NCBI GenBank assembly: GCA_047967505.1
Contig: CM106540.1
Direction: 5' to 3' (one strand)
From: Dipteris shenzhenensis
Taxonomy: Eukaryota; Polypodiophyta; Polypodiopsida; Gleicheniales
DNA length: 64,000 bases
This document shows positions 1 to 27,480 of the stretch, piece after piece. Position 1 is the stretch's first letter; the number at the start of each line of letters is the position of its first letter. The position numbers were made by a program, and so were the translations under genes. Below the pieces are notes generated by a model, which was not told the origin of the DNA, did no database searches, and saw nothing but the letters and a program-made list of their open reading frames with translations.

Positions 1-900
1 AGCAGCACAACTGAAGTGACCAATTTGTTGGACGAACTCTTTACAAATCCATCCCCAAGGATTTAAGGAGTGACCCCACAACCAACCACAATAGTAGCAG
101 TAGCAACTAACCAAACAGCCAACACAAATCCCACCCCCCCACCCCCCCCACACACACACACATGCACGAACACATGTACACTCACACACATGCTCACACA
201 TGCAAGGGCGCACATGCAAGCGTGTGCAAGCACACACGATTCCATAGTTAGAAAGACTAATTGCATGTTGCAAACTCGTGTAAGGTTGGCAACTATTTTT
301 ACTTTTTTTCATCTAAATTGGGATCGGTTTTTGAACTAAATCATATTGTCTGTGAGTGTAAGCTTGATTGTCTCTTTGTGAATAGTTATGAGATGCTAGA
401 AATTATAGTCCCTTGCATAAGGTTGATACTATTTTGGGAATTCTTTTTATACATTTTATAGATATGGAATTCCTTTTCATAGTTTTTGTAGATTTGGATC
501 TTCTTGTACTGGAATTTCTTCTTTTGAATAATCTTCCAAATTATTGTCAAATTTTGATTCGTAATTGAAAGTTGGAAATTCTTACTATTTTGTAGCAGGT
601 GACGCTATTGGTGGTGGTGGCGTTTTAATTTTACGTAGCCTTGAAGTGGTGAATATCATTTATCTAGGATTTCCAATAAGTGCTAATTACAATGCTCTTT
701 ACAAGAGGATTATAGGATGTCATGGTGGCTAAAAGCATGTGTTCTTCATTGGTACTTTTGAAGTTTCAATTTTGATGAACTCATTGAAGTGGTACTGAAG
801 TTGCTAATAACTTCTTGATGAAAACCTTGATAAGGAGATTCACAATTTTTAATTTTCAATTGTTGCATATATGTTGCTTGCCAATGTGAATGTTTGTTCT
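1..900. other. Non-coding, CA/C-rich low complexity at left edge
   Basis: No gene is supported here. Positions 130-235 hold a C-run and (CA)n tract followed by degenerate CACA/CATG repeats. The open frames across it on both strands (Cys/Val-rich on the minus strand, Thr/His-rich on the plus strand) are products of the simple repeat. The remainder is AT-rich and shows no recognisable coding signal until reverse-transcriptase homology begins near 920. Confidence 0.6.
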
Positions 901-1274
901 CTTGAACTTGCAGAAACTGAGTTAAATGTGAATTCTTTGTCAAAAGAAATCCCATTTTGGGCCATATCGTCTTTGCTAGAGTATGTATGGCCATCCTTAA
1001 TCAAAGTGACGCTAGTTTGAAATGGTCTGCTCTGACAAACCTAGCTGAATTGCAAAATTTTCTAGGATAATCAAGCTTTTATCGTAAGTATATGCAAAGA
1101 TTATTGTTCCCATGATGGATCAATTAAAGGGGAAGGGAAAGACCATCTCATGGGGTGAACCCCACGAGAAATTGAAAGTAGCAATTGCTAGTAGTCCATA
1201 TGTGGTTGAAGCGGATGCAAGCGATGTTGCTGTTGGTGTTGTCCTTTTGCGAGGAGTTTGGCTGATAGCATTTA

Positions 1275-1459
1275 AAAGCAAAAAGTTTGATAATTCTCAA
1301 CGGAAGTGTTTAGCTTATGAACAAGAGTTGTATCATATTGTACATGCTTTAAAGTGACATTATTTGAAAGCAAAAAGTTTGATAATGCTTAACGGAAGTG
1401 TTCAGCTTATGAACAGTTGTTGTATTATATTGTACATGCTTTAAAGTGACATTATTTGT
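1275..1459 (+). repeat. 92-bp tandem duplication inside gypsy RNase H
   Basis: The segment beginning AAGCAAAAAGTTTGATAAT is present twice back to back, the second copy starting near 1367. Both copies end with the same TGTACATGCTTTAAAGTGAC string. The duplication breaks the RNase H frame of the gypsy relic, so it arose after, or contributed to, loss of function. Confidence 0.85.
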
Positions 1460-2954
1460 ACGGTGCCCATTTTGAGATAGTCTTTGATCAAGAGAGCATC
1501 AAATGGCTATCTTCTCAAAAGGAGTTGAGATATTGTATAGCCTACTGAGCAGAAATGCTCTAGGAGTTTGACTTTCAAGTTATATATATAAAAAGGTCAT
1601 TTTAATGTGGTGGTAGACTTGCTGAGTCATGCACCCATGTTAAATGAGTTGAGTTTTACTCAACTAAAGAGTAAATTGTTGGAATCACTAAGGGGTAAAT
1701 GTGAAGTTGATCTGCATTATTCCCAAGTGTGGCATGCAATAAAAAGGAGGGATCCCTCACCCTTAGCCTCTACTTCAAAAAAGTTCAATGAAGTTGGCCT
1801 TGAAAATAGATGAGCATAGCCACAAAAAGCAAAATGTTTCAAACAATGTCTCAAGGAGAAACATTTCACTAATAAGTGATGAAAAGGTGCAATGGAACTC
1901 TACAAAGGTAGAGACTGTATACCTTTGAACTTGAACATATGGCACCAAATTCTTTATTAATATCATGATAATTCGAGTGCTAGTTACCCTGGAATACAAA
2001 AAACCTACTCATTATTTAAAAGGAAAATTTATTAGTCTGGTCTACATAAGGACACCTAAGATTATGTTATAAAGTGCCATAAGTGCCAGACCAATAAGGC
2101 ACAATGTCCACACAAAAAAAGGCACAATGTCTCAAAATAGGTGGTACTCAGAATCCATTAAAGATTCTAGATGGAAAATAAGAAAGTGTCTCCACGGACT
2201 TTATAGTGGGACTAACTGGAATCAATGGAAGCCATGATTCGATATGGGTAATCGTGGACTGTGACTGACTAAAATATGTCAGTTTATTTTGACAAAAAGT
2301 ATGGTGAATATTATGGAGTTTGCTTGAGTCTTCATCGAGAACATTTTTTGCTTATATGGCTTGCTAGCAACAACAACAGCTGATATTTTAAGCGATTGAG
2401 ATGCAAAGTTTGATAGCCATTTCTAGAGAGAAATATTGAAGCGATTAGACACTCAGTTTAGTATGAACGGTGGCTAATCATGCTGAAAGTGATGGAAAAA
2501 TTGAATGAGTTAACCAAGTCCTAGAAGATATGCTTTGTGCATATGTGAGTAAGAAGCAAACTAATTAGAAAGATTTTCTCCCTATATTGGAGTTTGCTTA
2601 TAATAGTTCAAAGCATTGTACAATCCATTTATGTGTATGTATGGTTTCCAACCTTGAGCCCCATGGCCATAGGACTTGAGAAAGAGAAACTGTAGAAAGT
2701 AAAGACTTTCTTTAATATCTCAATGAGATGTTGAAGATAGCTAAAGGCAATGTTAGATTGGCCCAAGGCCGTGCTAGACATTATGCCGACAAGAAACACC
2801 AGCAAGTTACCTTCGAGGAAGGTGATAAAGATTATTTGAGGGTTCCTACGCATTCATAATCATAAAAGAGAAGGGCAATAAACTATTGCTGAGCTATTGC
2901 GGTCCACCACTTCCTATCCACTTGTAATATTAAAAAGATAGGAAGTGTTGCTTA

Positions 2955-3160
2955 TAAGTTGGCCTTACTTGAAGGTAGTACAGTAGTAAGGTACATCTAG
3001 TCTTCCATGTAAGTAGACGTTAAAAAGCTCTTGGTGCCGATGACAATTTTGTCAATTTTAAGTTGGATTTACTCAAAGGTAGTAAGGTACATCTAATCTT
3101 CCATGTATGTAAGCTTAAAAAAGTTCTTAGTGCCAATGACAATGTTGTCGACAATGACGT
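2955..3160 (+). repeat. ~108-bp tandem duplication near gypsy integrase C-terminus
   Basis: Two imperfect copies each run from a TAAGTTGG..TACT motif through GTAAGGTACATCTA and TCTTCCATGTA to a GTGCC.ATGACAAT..TGTC motif. They lie in the linker between integrase and chromodomain of the relic, the region normally reading HPVFHVSxLK in gypsy integrases. Confidence 0.75.
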
Positions 3161-3366
3161 CCTAGTAGATCTTATCGAGCCTCCGCCCTTACCTCATGTA
3201 CCAGAGAGAATCTTAGATACCCAATAAAAAAGAACGAGACATTCCATTAGGTGCGAATGTTTGGTTAAGTGGAAGGATAGAGTCAATGAAGGTTCAACTT
3301 GGGAAAAGATGAGCACACTTCGGAAAAGATTTCCAGAATTCATTTTTGAGGATGAAAACCCTCATT

Positions 3367-4250
3367 AAGGGGGGGGGTTATGTTACCACCACAATTCTAG
3401 GAATTAAGCAAGAGTAGGGCCATCAATGAACATGTAATGGGATGACTATGGTCATGAAGGATGGTCATACATTAACGGAGAGTGTCCATTGGTTGGGGTT
3501 TAGGGGAGCCCTATAGACATCGAGTGGTCATGAGTCACACTAAGGTAGTGTTCACACACGCCATGGGGAAGCCACAAGTCACTTTTAACTATGGTAAATG
3601 CCGATTCATGGGCTCTATCGTCCGCCAAAAGTCGATGGGGTGAGGATGGTAAATTTTAACCTCCACACTTCGGAAAAAATCGACATGTCAACATGTAGGC
3701 AAAGTTATTTATGTGATGATGTGATGGACGATTGGCAAAGTTGTTGAATCGGCCACCACCATTGTTTTGGGACTCAGAGCCAGGTCAGAGCTGCTTGAAG
3801 TTGTTTACATAATGTGATGGCTGATTGGCAAAGTTGTTGAATCGGCCACCACTTTGCACATCTTACGTGAGAGTAAGCTTTTTTCCATTGATCGCTCGAA
3901 GGAAGTTCTAGGAGTGTCAAAGGATCCTTTGCGTGCTAGAGCATTGCAATATTTTAAGTCTTTTCAAAATATCGTGCATAATAATAAATACTTGTTTTAA
4001 TATGCCTTCCTTCAATATTTCTTTGGTTTTGAATGTTTGTGTGACTAATCTGTCGAAGATTTTGATTTCTTGAGCTGAAGTACGAATACGCCTATTGACA
4101 TTTAGGTAATATGCCAGTATCTTGGTTTTGAATGTTTTTTGTACGTTTCCATAAGTGAGTGTGATTAATCCATCAAAGCTTTTGATTTCTTGAGTTGAAA
4201 TATGAATACGCCTATTAACATTTAGATAATATGTCAGTATCTTATCCATT
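3367..4250 (+). repeat. Polypurine tract and probable start of 3' LTR of the gypsy relic
   Basis: Directly after the chromodomain stop lies a purine run ending in nine G (3369-3377), then TTA and TGTTACCACC at about 3380, the expected PPT followed by a TG-starting LTR. The other LTR end was not identified, because the 5' LTR is not in the window. Within the segment, a GTTGTTGAATCGGCCACCAC string occurs twice (3743 and 3833). The right boundary given is arbitrary. Confidence 0.5.
4018..4243. repeat. ~110-bp imperfect tandem duplication
   Basis: Two copies share TTTGGTTTTGAATGTTT, a (T/A)ATC(T/C)(G/A)TC(G/A)AAG string, TTTTGATTTCTTGAG, an AATACGCCTATT string and an ATATG(C/T)CAGTATCTT end. The minus-strand open frame 3917-4249 with an internally repeated protein is simply this duplication and has no known domain. 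Confidence 0.8.
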
Positions 4251-4829
4251 CGCGAGACTTATTCTTGATGCTACTCGATGCTAATATTCTCAGCGCTAAT
4301 ATTTTGGATGCTCAAAAACTTGATGCCCAGGGAATGGCCCGTTCCCTCCGATTAGAACTCTTTGGGAAAGGAAGCGCGCTCCCTCCCCACCCACACTATG
4401 TATGGTTATAACAATTATAATATAAATTATAATACAAAAGTATATTTCATTGCTTGATCTTTGTTGTATTTTCTTTATGGTTAATCTAAATTGATATACT
4501 TTTGTATCTTTAGATCCTCGCTTCAAGGATACACTATCATTTTCCAAGTAGACTCCTTGTCTTGTGTAGCTTGCTATCGTGTACTTGCTTCATACCCAAG
4601 TATTTTCCTCCTCCAAGGTTCTTCTTCATAATTTTCAATCATATTAAAAATTTCATAAGGCATACACTAGCTACACTATTTTACTTTTGCTTTGAATTTA
4701 TGTTGGCTCATTATAAATACAAAAAATAATTATTAGACTTGCATATTGTGATAGGCTTGCACTCAATACATAAAGTGGTCAAATGTCTTTTATACCTTAG
4801 GCTGCCTACCACAACACTAGTTTGGGGAT

Positions 4830-5390
4830 TCAAAGCTGCGTGATCGAACGGTCGAGATATAATCTTCGAGCCCTAACAAATGCTTGCTAGTGGGGGCGAG
4901 GTGAGAAAGCTTGAAAAACAGAAAAGGTTTGGCATCCTTAGGGCGTTTACACATTATGGCCACTGCCCAAGAAATAAATGAATCCTCTCCATGGGCGGGT
5001 TGTGGGCGATCTTGCCCATCCATTAGCCTTGGGCATGCCCATGGGTGGGCTAGTGTGTAAACGCCCTTAATTGGAGTATAAAGTTCGAACCCAAGCCGCT
5101 CGCCCACCCCGCTTCCTCCTTTCATTCTGTAAACCAGAAGAATCTCTGAGCCGCTTGATTGGATGGTGCAGATAAAATCTCCAAGCCCCGACGACTTCGA
5201 CAAACGAGTGCTAGGTGAGGAAGCCTATAAAGGAGAGGTGATGGTGATGTGGCATGCTTAATTGGGATCTAAAGTTAGACTCATACAAACCCATCCCCAC
5301 TTTTTCCTTTCATTCTACCAACATAGTCTTCCCCTTCTCTCTGCTAGTGTGGCATATTCTTAATTGGAGTAGAAAGTTCGAACCAAACCA
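4830..5390. repeat. Diverged duplicated units upstream of SRP54
   Basis: Related blocks recur. CTTAATTGGAGTATAAAGTTC near 5068 matches versions near 5257 and 5359. An AAATCT.C.AGCCC..ACGA / GCTAGTG..GGGCGAGGTGAG block occurs near 4855 and again near 5170. The units sit just upstream of the SRP54 start and probably overlap its promoter or leader. No clear TATA box was identified. Whether they carry control sites is unknown. Confidence 0.6.
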
Positions 5391-5409
5391 AACCAACCAA
5401 CTTTGTTGG

Positions 5410-5459
5410 GCTTCTTCTTCTTCTTCTTCTTCTTCTTCTGCTCTGCTCTGCTCTGCTCT
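5410..5459 (+). repeat. (TTC)n and (CTCTG)n tracts in the SRP54 leader
   Basis: A run of TTC triplets (about 5410-5439) is followed by CTCTG repeats (5440-5459), then CATT repeats near 5480-5500, 40 to 120 bases ahead of the SRP54 ATG. Pyrimidine-rich tracts are common in plant 5' leaders, so this is probably transcribed leader. The transcription start cannot be placed from sequence alone. Confidence 0.65.
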
Positions 5460-5533
5460 TTTCTTCCCTGTGCATCCTTTCCATTCATTCATTCATTCAT
5501 TCCATCTTGCAGCTCACACAAAAGTTCTTCACC

Positions 5534-20054
<14,521 letters not shown>

Positions 20055-20760
20055 ATATGCTGTTTCCATTGTGGGGATCTCATTTGTAACTGGTAAAAGT
20101 CCGAAGGTTGTTCACAACGGCTTTCAAGTATTAGAGCTGCAGCTATCCATAAGAATTCAGGATAGACTTTGTAAACTTGTGAAATATGGAAATGCCTTAG
20201 CTATTGCGTGGCTGAGGGTTGCTCTAAGATTTCTGAATGGGCGACTGAGATTCCCCATTTTTCAGACTTGGGGTTTCCAAGCATCCCTACTGTTACAGAA
20301 TATTTTTTCAATGGCAATGCAATTGTATTTTAATGGGAATGCTAAATGTTGCAAGGAAAATCATGCCCTGATTGCTGCTGTCCTATTTTGGACTAGGGCC
20401 CTGATTTTGAACTACTGCTGCTGTCCTATTTTGGACTAGGGAGATAAGCATTATCTTGAATGCGCCATAAGACAATCCTGAGAGAAAGGGTGCATCAACC
20501 ACCCAGCATCTAAGATGTAATACAGGAGAAGCAATCTTTATGAATGCCAAATTGAAGACGGGGATGACCTGGTGACTGTGTGTGGTCCGTTTCAGTTGTC
20601 TCAAAGTAGTTTTTATGAAGTGTGGATCATTGTAAGATACACTCTTAGTTGGGATGGAGTATGAATGAGAGGTTAGATTGTAATATTTAAGTAATTTAGT
20701 CTTAAAAAATGTTTCGTTCACAATCTCAAAAAACAACAATAAGCATGACTAGTCCTTTGT
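20055..20760 (+). other. SRP54 3' untranslated region and flank
   Basis: Likely 3' UTR after the TAG at 20052. It holds a 41-bp tandem duplication containing CTGCTGTCCTATTTTGGACT (near 20376 and 20417). An ATTTAAGTAATTTAGTCTTAAAAAATG stretch near 20685 could mark the polyadenylation region, but no canonical AATAAA was identified with confidence. The plus frame 20026-20439 is not a gene. Confidence 0.5.
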
Positions 20761-20901
20761 CATTGATCTTATTCTACACATCTTTGTATCGTTGCACACT
20801 TCACTTACATATATCAATCCCTTTCACGTGGCTAGTTCTCTGCTTCATCATCAATACATATGTCGTGCTCCCTTGGACATGTGGGAAGGGAGTTCCCAAA
20901 C

Positions 20902-20938
<37 letters not shown>

Positions 20939-21436
20939 ATGTGCCATCATTACACAATGTGTACACCTGCACGCTACCTTGAGAAGATTGGCTCTCCTCT
21001 GCTACATCGAATACTACATCCACAGCTCTTACAATGTCCATTGTTTCTGCTTTTTGCGTTTAACAACACTTTGACATCACACTGGTGTATCTAGGACCCA
21101 ACCAGTTCAAAATGTAAATTTTGAAAGCTCTTTGGGTTTGAGCCGGCATTCCATGCAAGAAGTGACAGCATGTTGCCCTGAATGTAGTCTAACAACTTGT
21201 ACATCCCTATTGTTAATCAGGCTTCCAGCAAGATGTGATAGTATTTGAAAAGTTTTTGGGTAGTTCCAATGTCAAAAATTTAAGATAGTCTCGTAATCTT
21301 TACCTAAACCATGGGTGCATAAAGCAGCTCTCTCAACTCTCAGCACATCATTCAACTTGCTTGCATTTTGTCTGTGAGTCATTTTAGTTTGTCCGCCATC
21401 GATCTATCCCCTTTTGTAGAGTTTGCCATAGAATGC

Positions 21437-21467
<31 letters not shown>

Positions 21468-24400
21468 CATCATAGATTGTAGAAGATAATGGGCTAAGAA
21501 ACTTGTGCGCATATACCTTAATCTTGAGACAATAATTGGGAACGGGGAGGCAACAATATAGTTCTTCATAACTTCAAGGTTCACTTTTAAGCACATGCAT
21601 GAATTCTTGTGGTATCACACACTTAGGTTCTACAATTAGTTTGTCTTGCAACTATACTAATGATATTGTATAAAATACAATATCCACATTTTAATGGTTA
21701 GGATTTAGAACACTTCAGAATGAATGTCGTCTTAAGAGAGACGTTCCTCTCTCCAAACACTTTGGAAGCGATAACATACAATTGACAATACAATTAACCA
21801 CAACATTGAAGCATAATGTTGAATAAAAGAGTCTATACCTAGTATCAAAAACATTAAGAACCAAGGTACTAGCAGTGAAATCAATGGATAAAAGCCGATT
21901 CTAGTAACGCAATAGCTAAAATGGTGGTATGAAATCATAAAGTAACTCTTGCCTTGGAAGATAAAGACTATCATAATAGAAAGTAAGAAATCAGATTTTC
22001 AGCCCAACAAGAATGATCGTGAAGATCCTTCAAATCTTAGTAGCATCACTGCTTTATTCATTGTGGTCTTCCATCCATCTAGTAGTTCACTATTGCACAT
22101 GTTAATGATTACTGCAAGCTCATGTGTACCTATGAAACCCATTTGGATTCATGGGTCTTAAGCCTCTTTATCTCATCCTAAAGGCCAATATGCCCCTTCG
22201 CTTTGCTTCTTCCTTTGCCTTTGCCTCTTGCCCTTGTCAATCCTTTGATAACCGACATAAAGTTTAGTTTTTACAAGATTCAGATTGAGGATTATGGGCT
22301 AAGATGATGGAAATTTGCCACTATCAAATGGGACTTGTTAGCTCAACGGGAGCTTAATAATAGATGAACTCCAAGGGCATGGCTTGATTTGCTTCTAGGC
22401 CTGATGTTAGGCCTTGTGCATTGCTTTGTTAGGTTTGTGGCTGTTGGCAACTTTGTTTACATATCAATGCAATCTTTCCTTCTACATATGCTTTGATGAA
22501 TTCAACTTGTTTAATTCACGCTACATACATCTTTCTTTAGGCGAGGTTTGATTGACGTTTAGTCATTTTGAACAATGTTTTCCCCTTCTCCATAGAGAAC
22601 TACATTCATTCTACTTCGCCACATAAAGGACTTCCTTCTTGAGCATTATTGTGCCTTGTGGAGGCTCTCCTAAATCCTATTGTGCTCTTACTAGATCTTT
22701 TGAGCACACAATTAATTCAATGGATGTATGAGTATCCACTTATTTACCCTTACTAAAAATGTATTTTTGGAATTTGTTCTTAAGGAATCATTTTGTGGAA
22801 ATTCAATTAGCAGTCCATGTCACCCATTCATGCATCAAGTTATTGCATGGACTTCTTGCATCATTTTTAATTTGGATGCCAACACATCCACTTCCTTAGT
22901 ATTTTGTATTGCAGAGGTAGAGTAACACTACTTTTTTGCCATAGTATTTTCCTCTTTGGTTGGCAACACCTTTGGGGCCTTTGCTGTGCCTTGCCAATAA
23001 CTTTTCCATCTTTGTATCTTTTGAAGTCTCAATAACAATAATATTTAGTGCCCTTGTTTCTCCATACTTTCCTAGTTGCCACAAGTATATGCCTCAATTC
23101 ATTCACCTTGGATTCTGAAATTGATATTTATCTTTTGTATCTATTGTTTGACCCTTAAGCACATTCATAGCTTATGATTTGAAGCAGATTCATAGTTTAT
23201 AATCTGAAAGAATAAAGACATCTTGAGAGGCTAACTTGTTGGGGGCGTGGGTACATGAGCACAATGGGAATACTAGGCGAGCTTTTAATGGTAGATTCTA
23301 CAAGAACAAATGGAAGCCATTGATGAGGTTTCTATTTTCATCAATAGCTTCTGAGGCTCAACATGTGGCACAATTAGAAGGAATAATGGAGTCATTAGAG
23401 TTGAAATTGGACATGTGCAAAAGAAAAATTGTTGGAAGTCAAATCTGGATCATGTTCAACTCAAAGAATGACAAGAGATAAATAGCAATATGATGTCATG
23501 CCTTGGAAAAACCATGATACATGCCTTTTCATTACTATACAGGGCTTCATACAAACCTAATTGGCTATGATGCAAGGCATACATTGAGATGATATCTGAT
23601 TATAAATAACATGACATATGGTGGTAATGTCTATTCCCACTTGCAACATCAATCTAGCATATGGTACTTCATAATGTCAAACAATGCATCATGGTAATCC
23701 AAAAGAGCAAGCGAGAACAATCTCGATAGACATGAGATGTATCAATGAAAATGAAAAATCCATCTTGATCCAAAAACATGTTCCAAACATGCCCGTTCGA
23801 TGGTTTAAAATACATAGCCACAATGTTTCCAAGTCTACCCATCTAGATCATCTTCCAAATGAGACATGTAATGAGAGTACTCTAATCATAGTTATATTGC
23901 TTGATTCATAGGCAATACTTGAAACATCTTTGTGCATTGACCCATCCCTCCACAACTAGAAAATGTCAATAATGCAATCAGCCTAGGATTTGTGAATATA
24001 TGGAAAATCCACCTACCAAGACAAAAAATCACGTTATGGACCTATTGTTGCAACACAATTTATTAAGTCTCATTAGGGTGTCAAACTTATGCAAATACTC
24101 AAATGTCTCTATGCCTCCTTAGATGTATGCACTTGATATCTTTGTTCTTTCAAATGTGAGATGATGACTTGCATCAAGACATCATATTTTTTTGGAAAGA
24201 GTGCTTTCTAGATAGAAACCCATGCCTTTATCCATCCTTGGGTGCTCATATTTTGCTTGGCCAAAAGATTTCCTTTAAGCATATGCACATTTGAGAAGGC
24301 TTTACAAGGTGGTTGAATTCTTGCCTCATCTCCATCATTATAGATGTAACCATAGGTGCAAAGTATAGTGTACGTTTGATGTAGCGAGAACCCCACCTTC

Positions 24401-27184
24401 CACGCATGAGCGCATACTCTAGGAAAATGCTTTCCTATGAAACATGTGATTTACCATCCCTCATTAGCTGTTAAGTCATGGCAAACTATGTAATTGCATG
24501 AGAGAGATCCTTAGACAAGTGCTCCACTCCCAAACCTATTGGGAAGTCGGCCCAAAATAATCATGCCACCTTTTACATACGAGCACCTCTATGTGATAGG
24601 TCATTTGCATTCACCTTGACCAAAAATTTACTTACATTGAAATGTCAACAAAGTTATTTTAAAAATTATATATGGGTTAGAGGGCACAAATTGTACTAAA
24701 TATTGATGAGCTCACATGTCAAATGTGCTCACCATGCTAATGATATCCTCACAAATGACATCCACACTTATCAACGTGCAAAGAACAAAATATTGGCATC
24801 ATTTACACATAACCACCTTAAACTACACTATCTATTTTGAGATGTATAGATACGGATAGATCGTACCAATAAGGCGTGTAGTAGGCTCGTGTGGTCTACC
24901 TTCTTGACTAATATCCAACTTGTTCTTGCTATGTTGTTATTTATAAGACAACTGCTACAAGGAAAATAATAATAATGTGGGCTCGATCTGCCTACATGTA
25001 ATGTGAAAATATATTCTTCTTTCTTCACCAATGACCCCTACTCTATTGAAGATTTTCAATTTTGTAATACTAGATCCTTGTGCTGTTGACATTGGAACAA
25101 CATTACCAAAGTAGAGGTTGAGATGTTAGAAGCCATCAGCTTCCATTTGCAAAAATGTATTTCATGCAATGTAGGAAAGAATGGGTCCACATCCTAGACA
25201 AGAGAAACAAGTCTAAGAACAAGGGATAGCACGGTCTATTTGAAAGCCGGCCTTATGTTTCAAAAGAGGAAGTAAAGGGAATATCAACTTCTTATGTAGT
25301 GGAGGTGATGCACATTAAACCATTCCATTTTCCACATGGTGACAAGCAACTCGGGGAGATATGATGCACATGCTTGAGGGGTGAACTACTAAGAAACCCT
25401 ATGTATCATGTGTGTTGAAGGGGTACTTAAAAAACCCTTCACATAAAATTTCCACCCCAATAAAACCACCCCCCTTTGCTTAAGAATTAACATATTTTTT
25501 CTAAAGTTAAATTGAAAACCTCCTCTTACTGTTGTAATCCCGATAGATTTTTTGCTAGAGTTAAATTTTTAAACCCCTCCTTTTAATGCACGTGGTACAC
25601 TAACATTTAATGAGGTGAACATTGAGTGTGCATGTCAAAACAAAGCCCAAGTATAAAAACAGAACCCAAGCATACTTGCCCAGGTTTCTAGAAGAGGACG
25701 CAAGGAACAAGTCATATCTCGCTTGCAAGCTATATATTATATCTTTTTGGATGTTTTGGGAGTGTGATAGAATGAGAAATGTTTTTCCATAATCCATGCC
25801 TTTATTATACTTAAATCATACTAGAAATGTGTCTTAAGGCATTGCCTACCAACAAAGTCCCATTGCACTCTTCCATACTTATATAACATTGCCCATCGCC
25901 CATGTCTTGAATGTTAATCTTACTTTTTTACACAAGGCATAGAGTACCCAATCGCATTCCACATTTACTCACTCACACAAGTGTAAGAAAGATCAATATG
26001 ATGTTTTTGGCTATGAAATAGAAGCAAGGCTTTCTTTGTTTTGTATCATTGTCTTCTAAATTGTTTTAATATGTATTGTTAAGAATCCATGTACAAATAA
26101 GATGTTGATCCTCTTTGCTCTTTAGAATGCTCCATGCAAGTTGTAATGTTATGTAAATCATCTTAAAAATGTGTTGTTAAGAATCCATGTTACATAGGAT
26201 GTTTATATGTCTTTTAATTTCTACAAAATTCTCAAGTGCACATACACTAACTAGTCCCTAGGGTGGGGTTATGAGGAGTGAGTGACTATAAAAGTGGGTG
26301 TGTTGGAATGATCAAATGTTGAGTATACCTATGGAATTGAATCATTCCTTATGAAATTATATAGAAAATCTTGGAATCTAAACTCACTAAATCTTCTTAA
26401 GTTGATACACACAATCTATAAATTATCTTATAAACTAATGTCATTGTTGAACTTATTGAGCATAACCATGAAATTTTAGGTAGAAGGAATTTAAGGTCAT
26501 TCTAGAAGATGATGTGTGGATATTAATTTATCTAGATAGTGGGAGGTAGAGCCCTTATTTGAAAAGATATACTAGGATCTTGAAAGGTTGTGGTATTTGG
26601 TATGGGCTAAACTATGTCAATTATGTTTGTTCAATCTACCATTGCATCTCAATCTCTACCCTTTTCTTGCATAATTTCTTCTAAATTTATTGAATTGGTT
26701 CAATTTAATGGATGTGAAATATTTTTAACACGGATGAATGCCTTAAACTTTTCTTTCATAAGATTGATGCATGTCTAATTTTATGCTAAGATTTGAGGGT
26801 TGAGGTGTTGTATTGATCTAGACTCTCTAATTCCGGTTTTTGTTAATATTTTTCAGGACAGTAGATTTATTATTTGGCTAATTCTTCTCTCATTGAACCC
26901 CTAATATAGGGTGGTCATGCTGTAATAAATATGAAGAATGTTAACTTTTAGACATTGTGTACAACTTTTGTATTTAATGCCGACACAAGAATATACCATT
27001 AGAAACTTGCCTAGTATTCCCCATTGCACTCATCTATACTCCCCCTCCTAAGGGGCATGTATACACACACACACAAACACGAATATGCACATGCAATGCG
27101 TGCACACACACACGTGCACACACACACACACAGAGACAGAAGTAACGCACATGCACATGCACATGCACACGCACATGTGCACCT
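20760..27184. other. Intergenic region without recognisable genes
   Basis: AT-rich sequence with only short frames and no recognised domain. The plus frame 23236-23481 (YKNKWKPL, then EAQHVAQLEGIMESLELKL) faintly recalls the RNase H-like tail of some LINEs (EAE..ALLEGL), and 24208-24396 on the minus strand could be a transposase scrap. Neither is strong enough to call. Positions 27061-27180 are (CA)n and CATG-rich low complexity directly next to the copia element. Confidence 0.5.
20903..21468 (+). repeat. (GA)n and compound (GT)n(GA)n microsatellites
   Basis: Pure GA at 20903-20934 and a compound tract, GT then GA, at 21436-21468. Short frames over them with ER/RE or SHTHT runs come from the repeats. 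Confidence 0.9.
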
Positions 27185-27392
27185 TGACAAAATATAAAGA
27201 GGGGAGAGGAGAAGAGTGGAGATGAGGAGAGAGGGCATAGCTAAGAGCACACCACAAAGGATTAAATGTACACTAGATTTAGTTGAAAATGTAGAATATA
27301 TACAAACCCTTTTAGGGTTAGGGTATTTATTGCACTATGTGTTAGTGCTATGCACAATATCAAACATATGATGTTGAGATGGTTCCTCAACA
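27185..27392 (-). repeat. 3' LTR of copia copy 1
   Basis: In minus orientation it runs TGTTGAGGAACC to TTTTGTCA. It shares CACTAGATTTAGTTGAAAAT, GTTAGTGCTATGCACAATAT and AGGGGAGAGGAGAAGAGTGG with 33241-33468 and, less closely, with 55295-55554. It lacks the CTAACCCTTTCCTTTATAGC stretch present in the other two, a deletion of about 25 bases. Confidence 0.9.
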
Positions 27393-27480
27393 CCTTCCCT
27401 CAAGATCAACATCATAAAGTAGGCCTTCCCTCAAGATGATGATTCTAGGGAATCGAAGAAGGACTGAGCATTACATTCCA

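Larger units (their letters stand above)
920..3379 (+). mobile_element. Decayed Ty3/gypsy chromovirus pol relic (RT, RNase H, integrase, chromodomain)
   Basis: In shifting plus-strand frames the pol domains appear in the expected order. Around 920-1110 the end of RT reads as the GHIVFARVCMA and AELQNFLG type motifs. RNase H follows at 1112-1357, with VEADASDVAVGVVL and the LAYEQELYHIVHALK motif. Integrase-like pieces include an FxxLEFAYN-type stretch near 2580. A chromodomain tail lies near 3220-3365 (CECLVKWKDRVNEGSTWE). Many stops, frameshifts and two internal tandem duplications (1275-1459 and about 2955-3150) show that it is dead. No gag or 5' LTR was recognised. Assignment to chromoviruses rests on the chromodomain after integrase. 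Confidence 0.8.

Noticed and set aside
23236-24396. LINE RNase H or transposase scraps in the 20.8-27 kb spacer
   Set aside because: Only short, weak resemblance (EAQ..AQLEGI); not enough to call an element without a search.
27011-27257. Cys/Val-rich minus-strand frames
   Set aside because: They translate the CA/CATG simple repeat at 27061-27180; no protein signal outside it.
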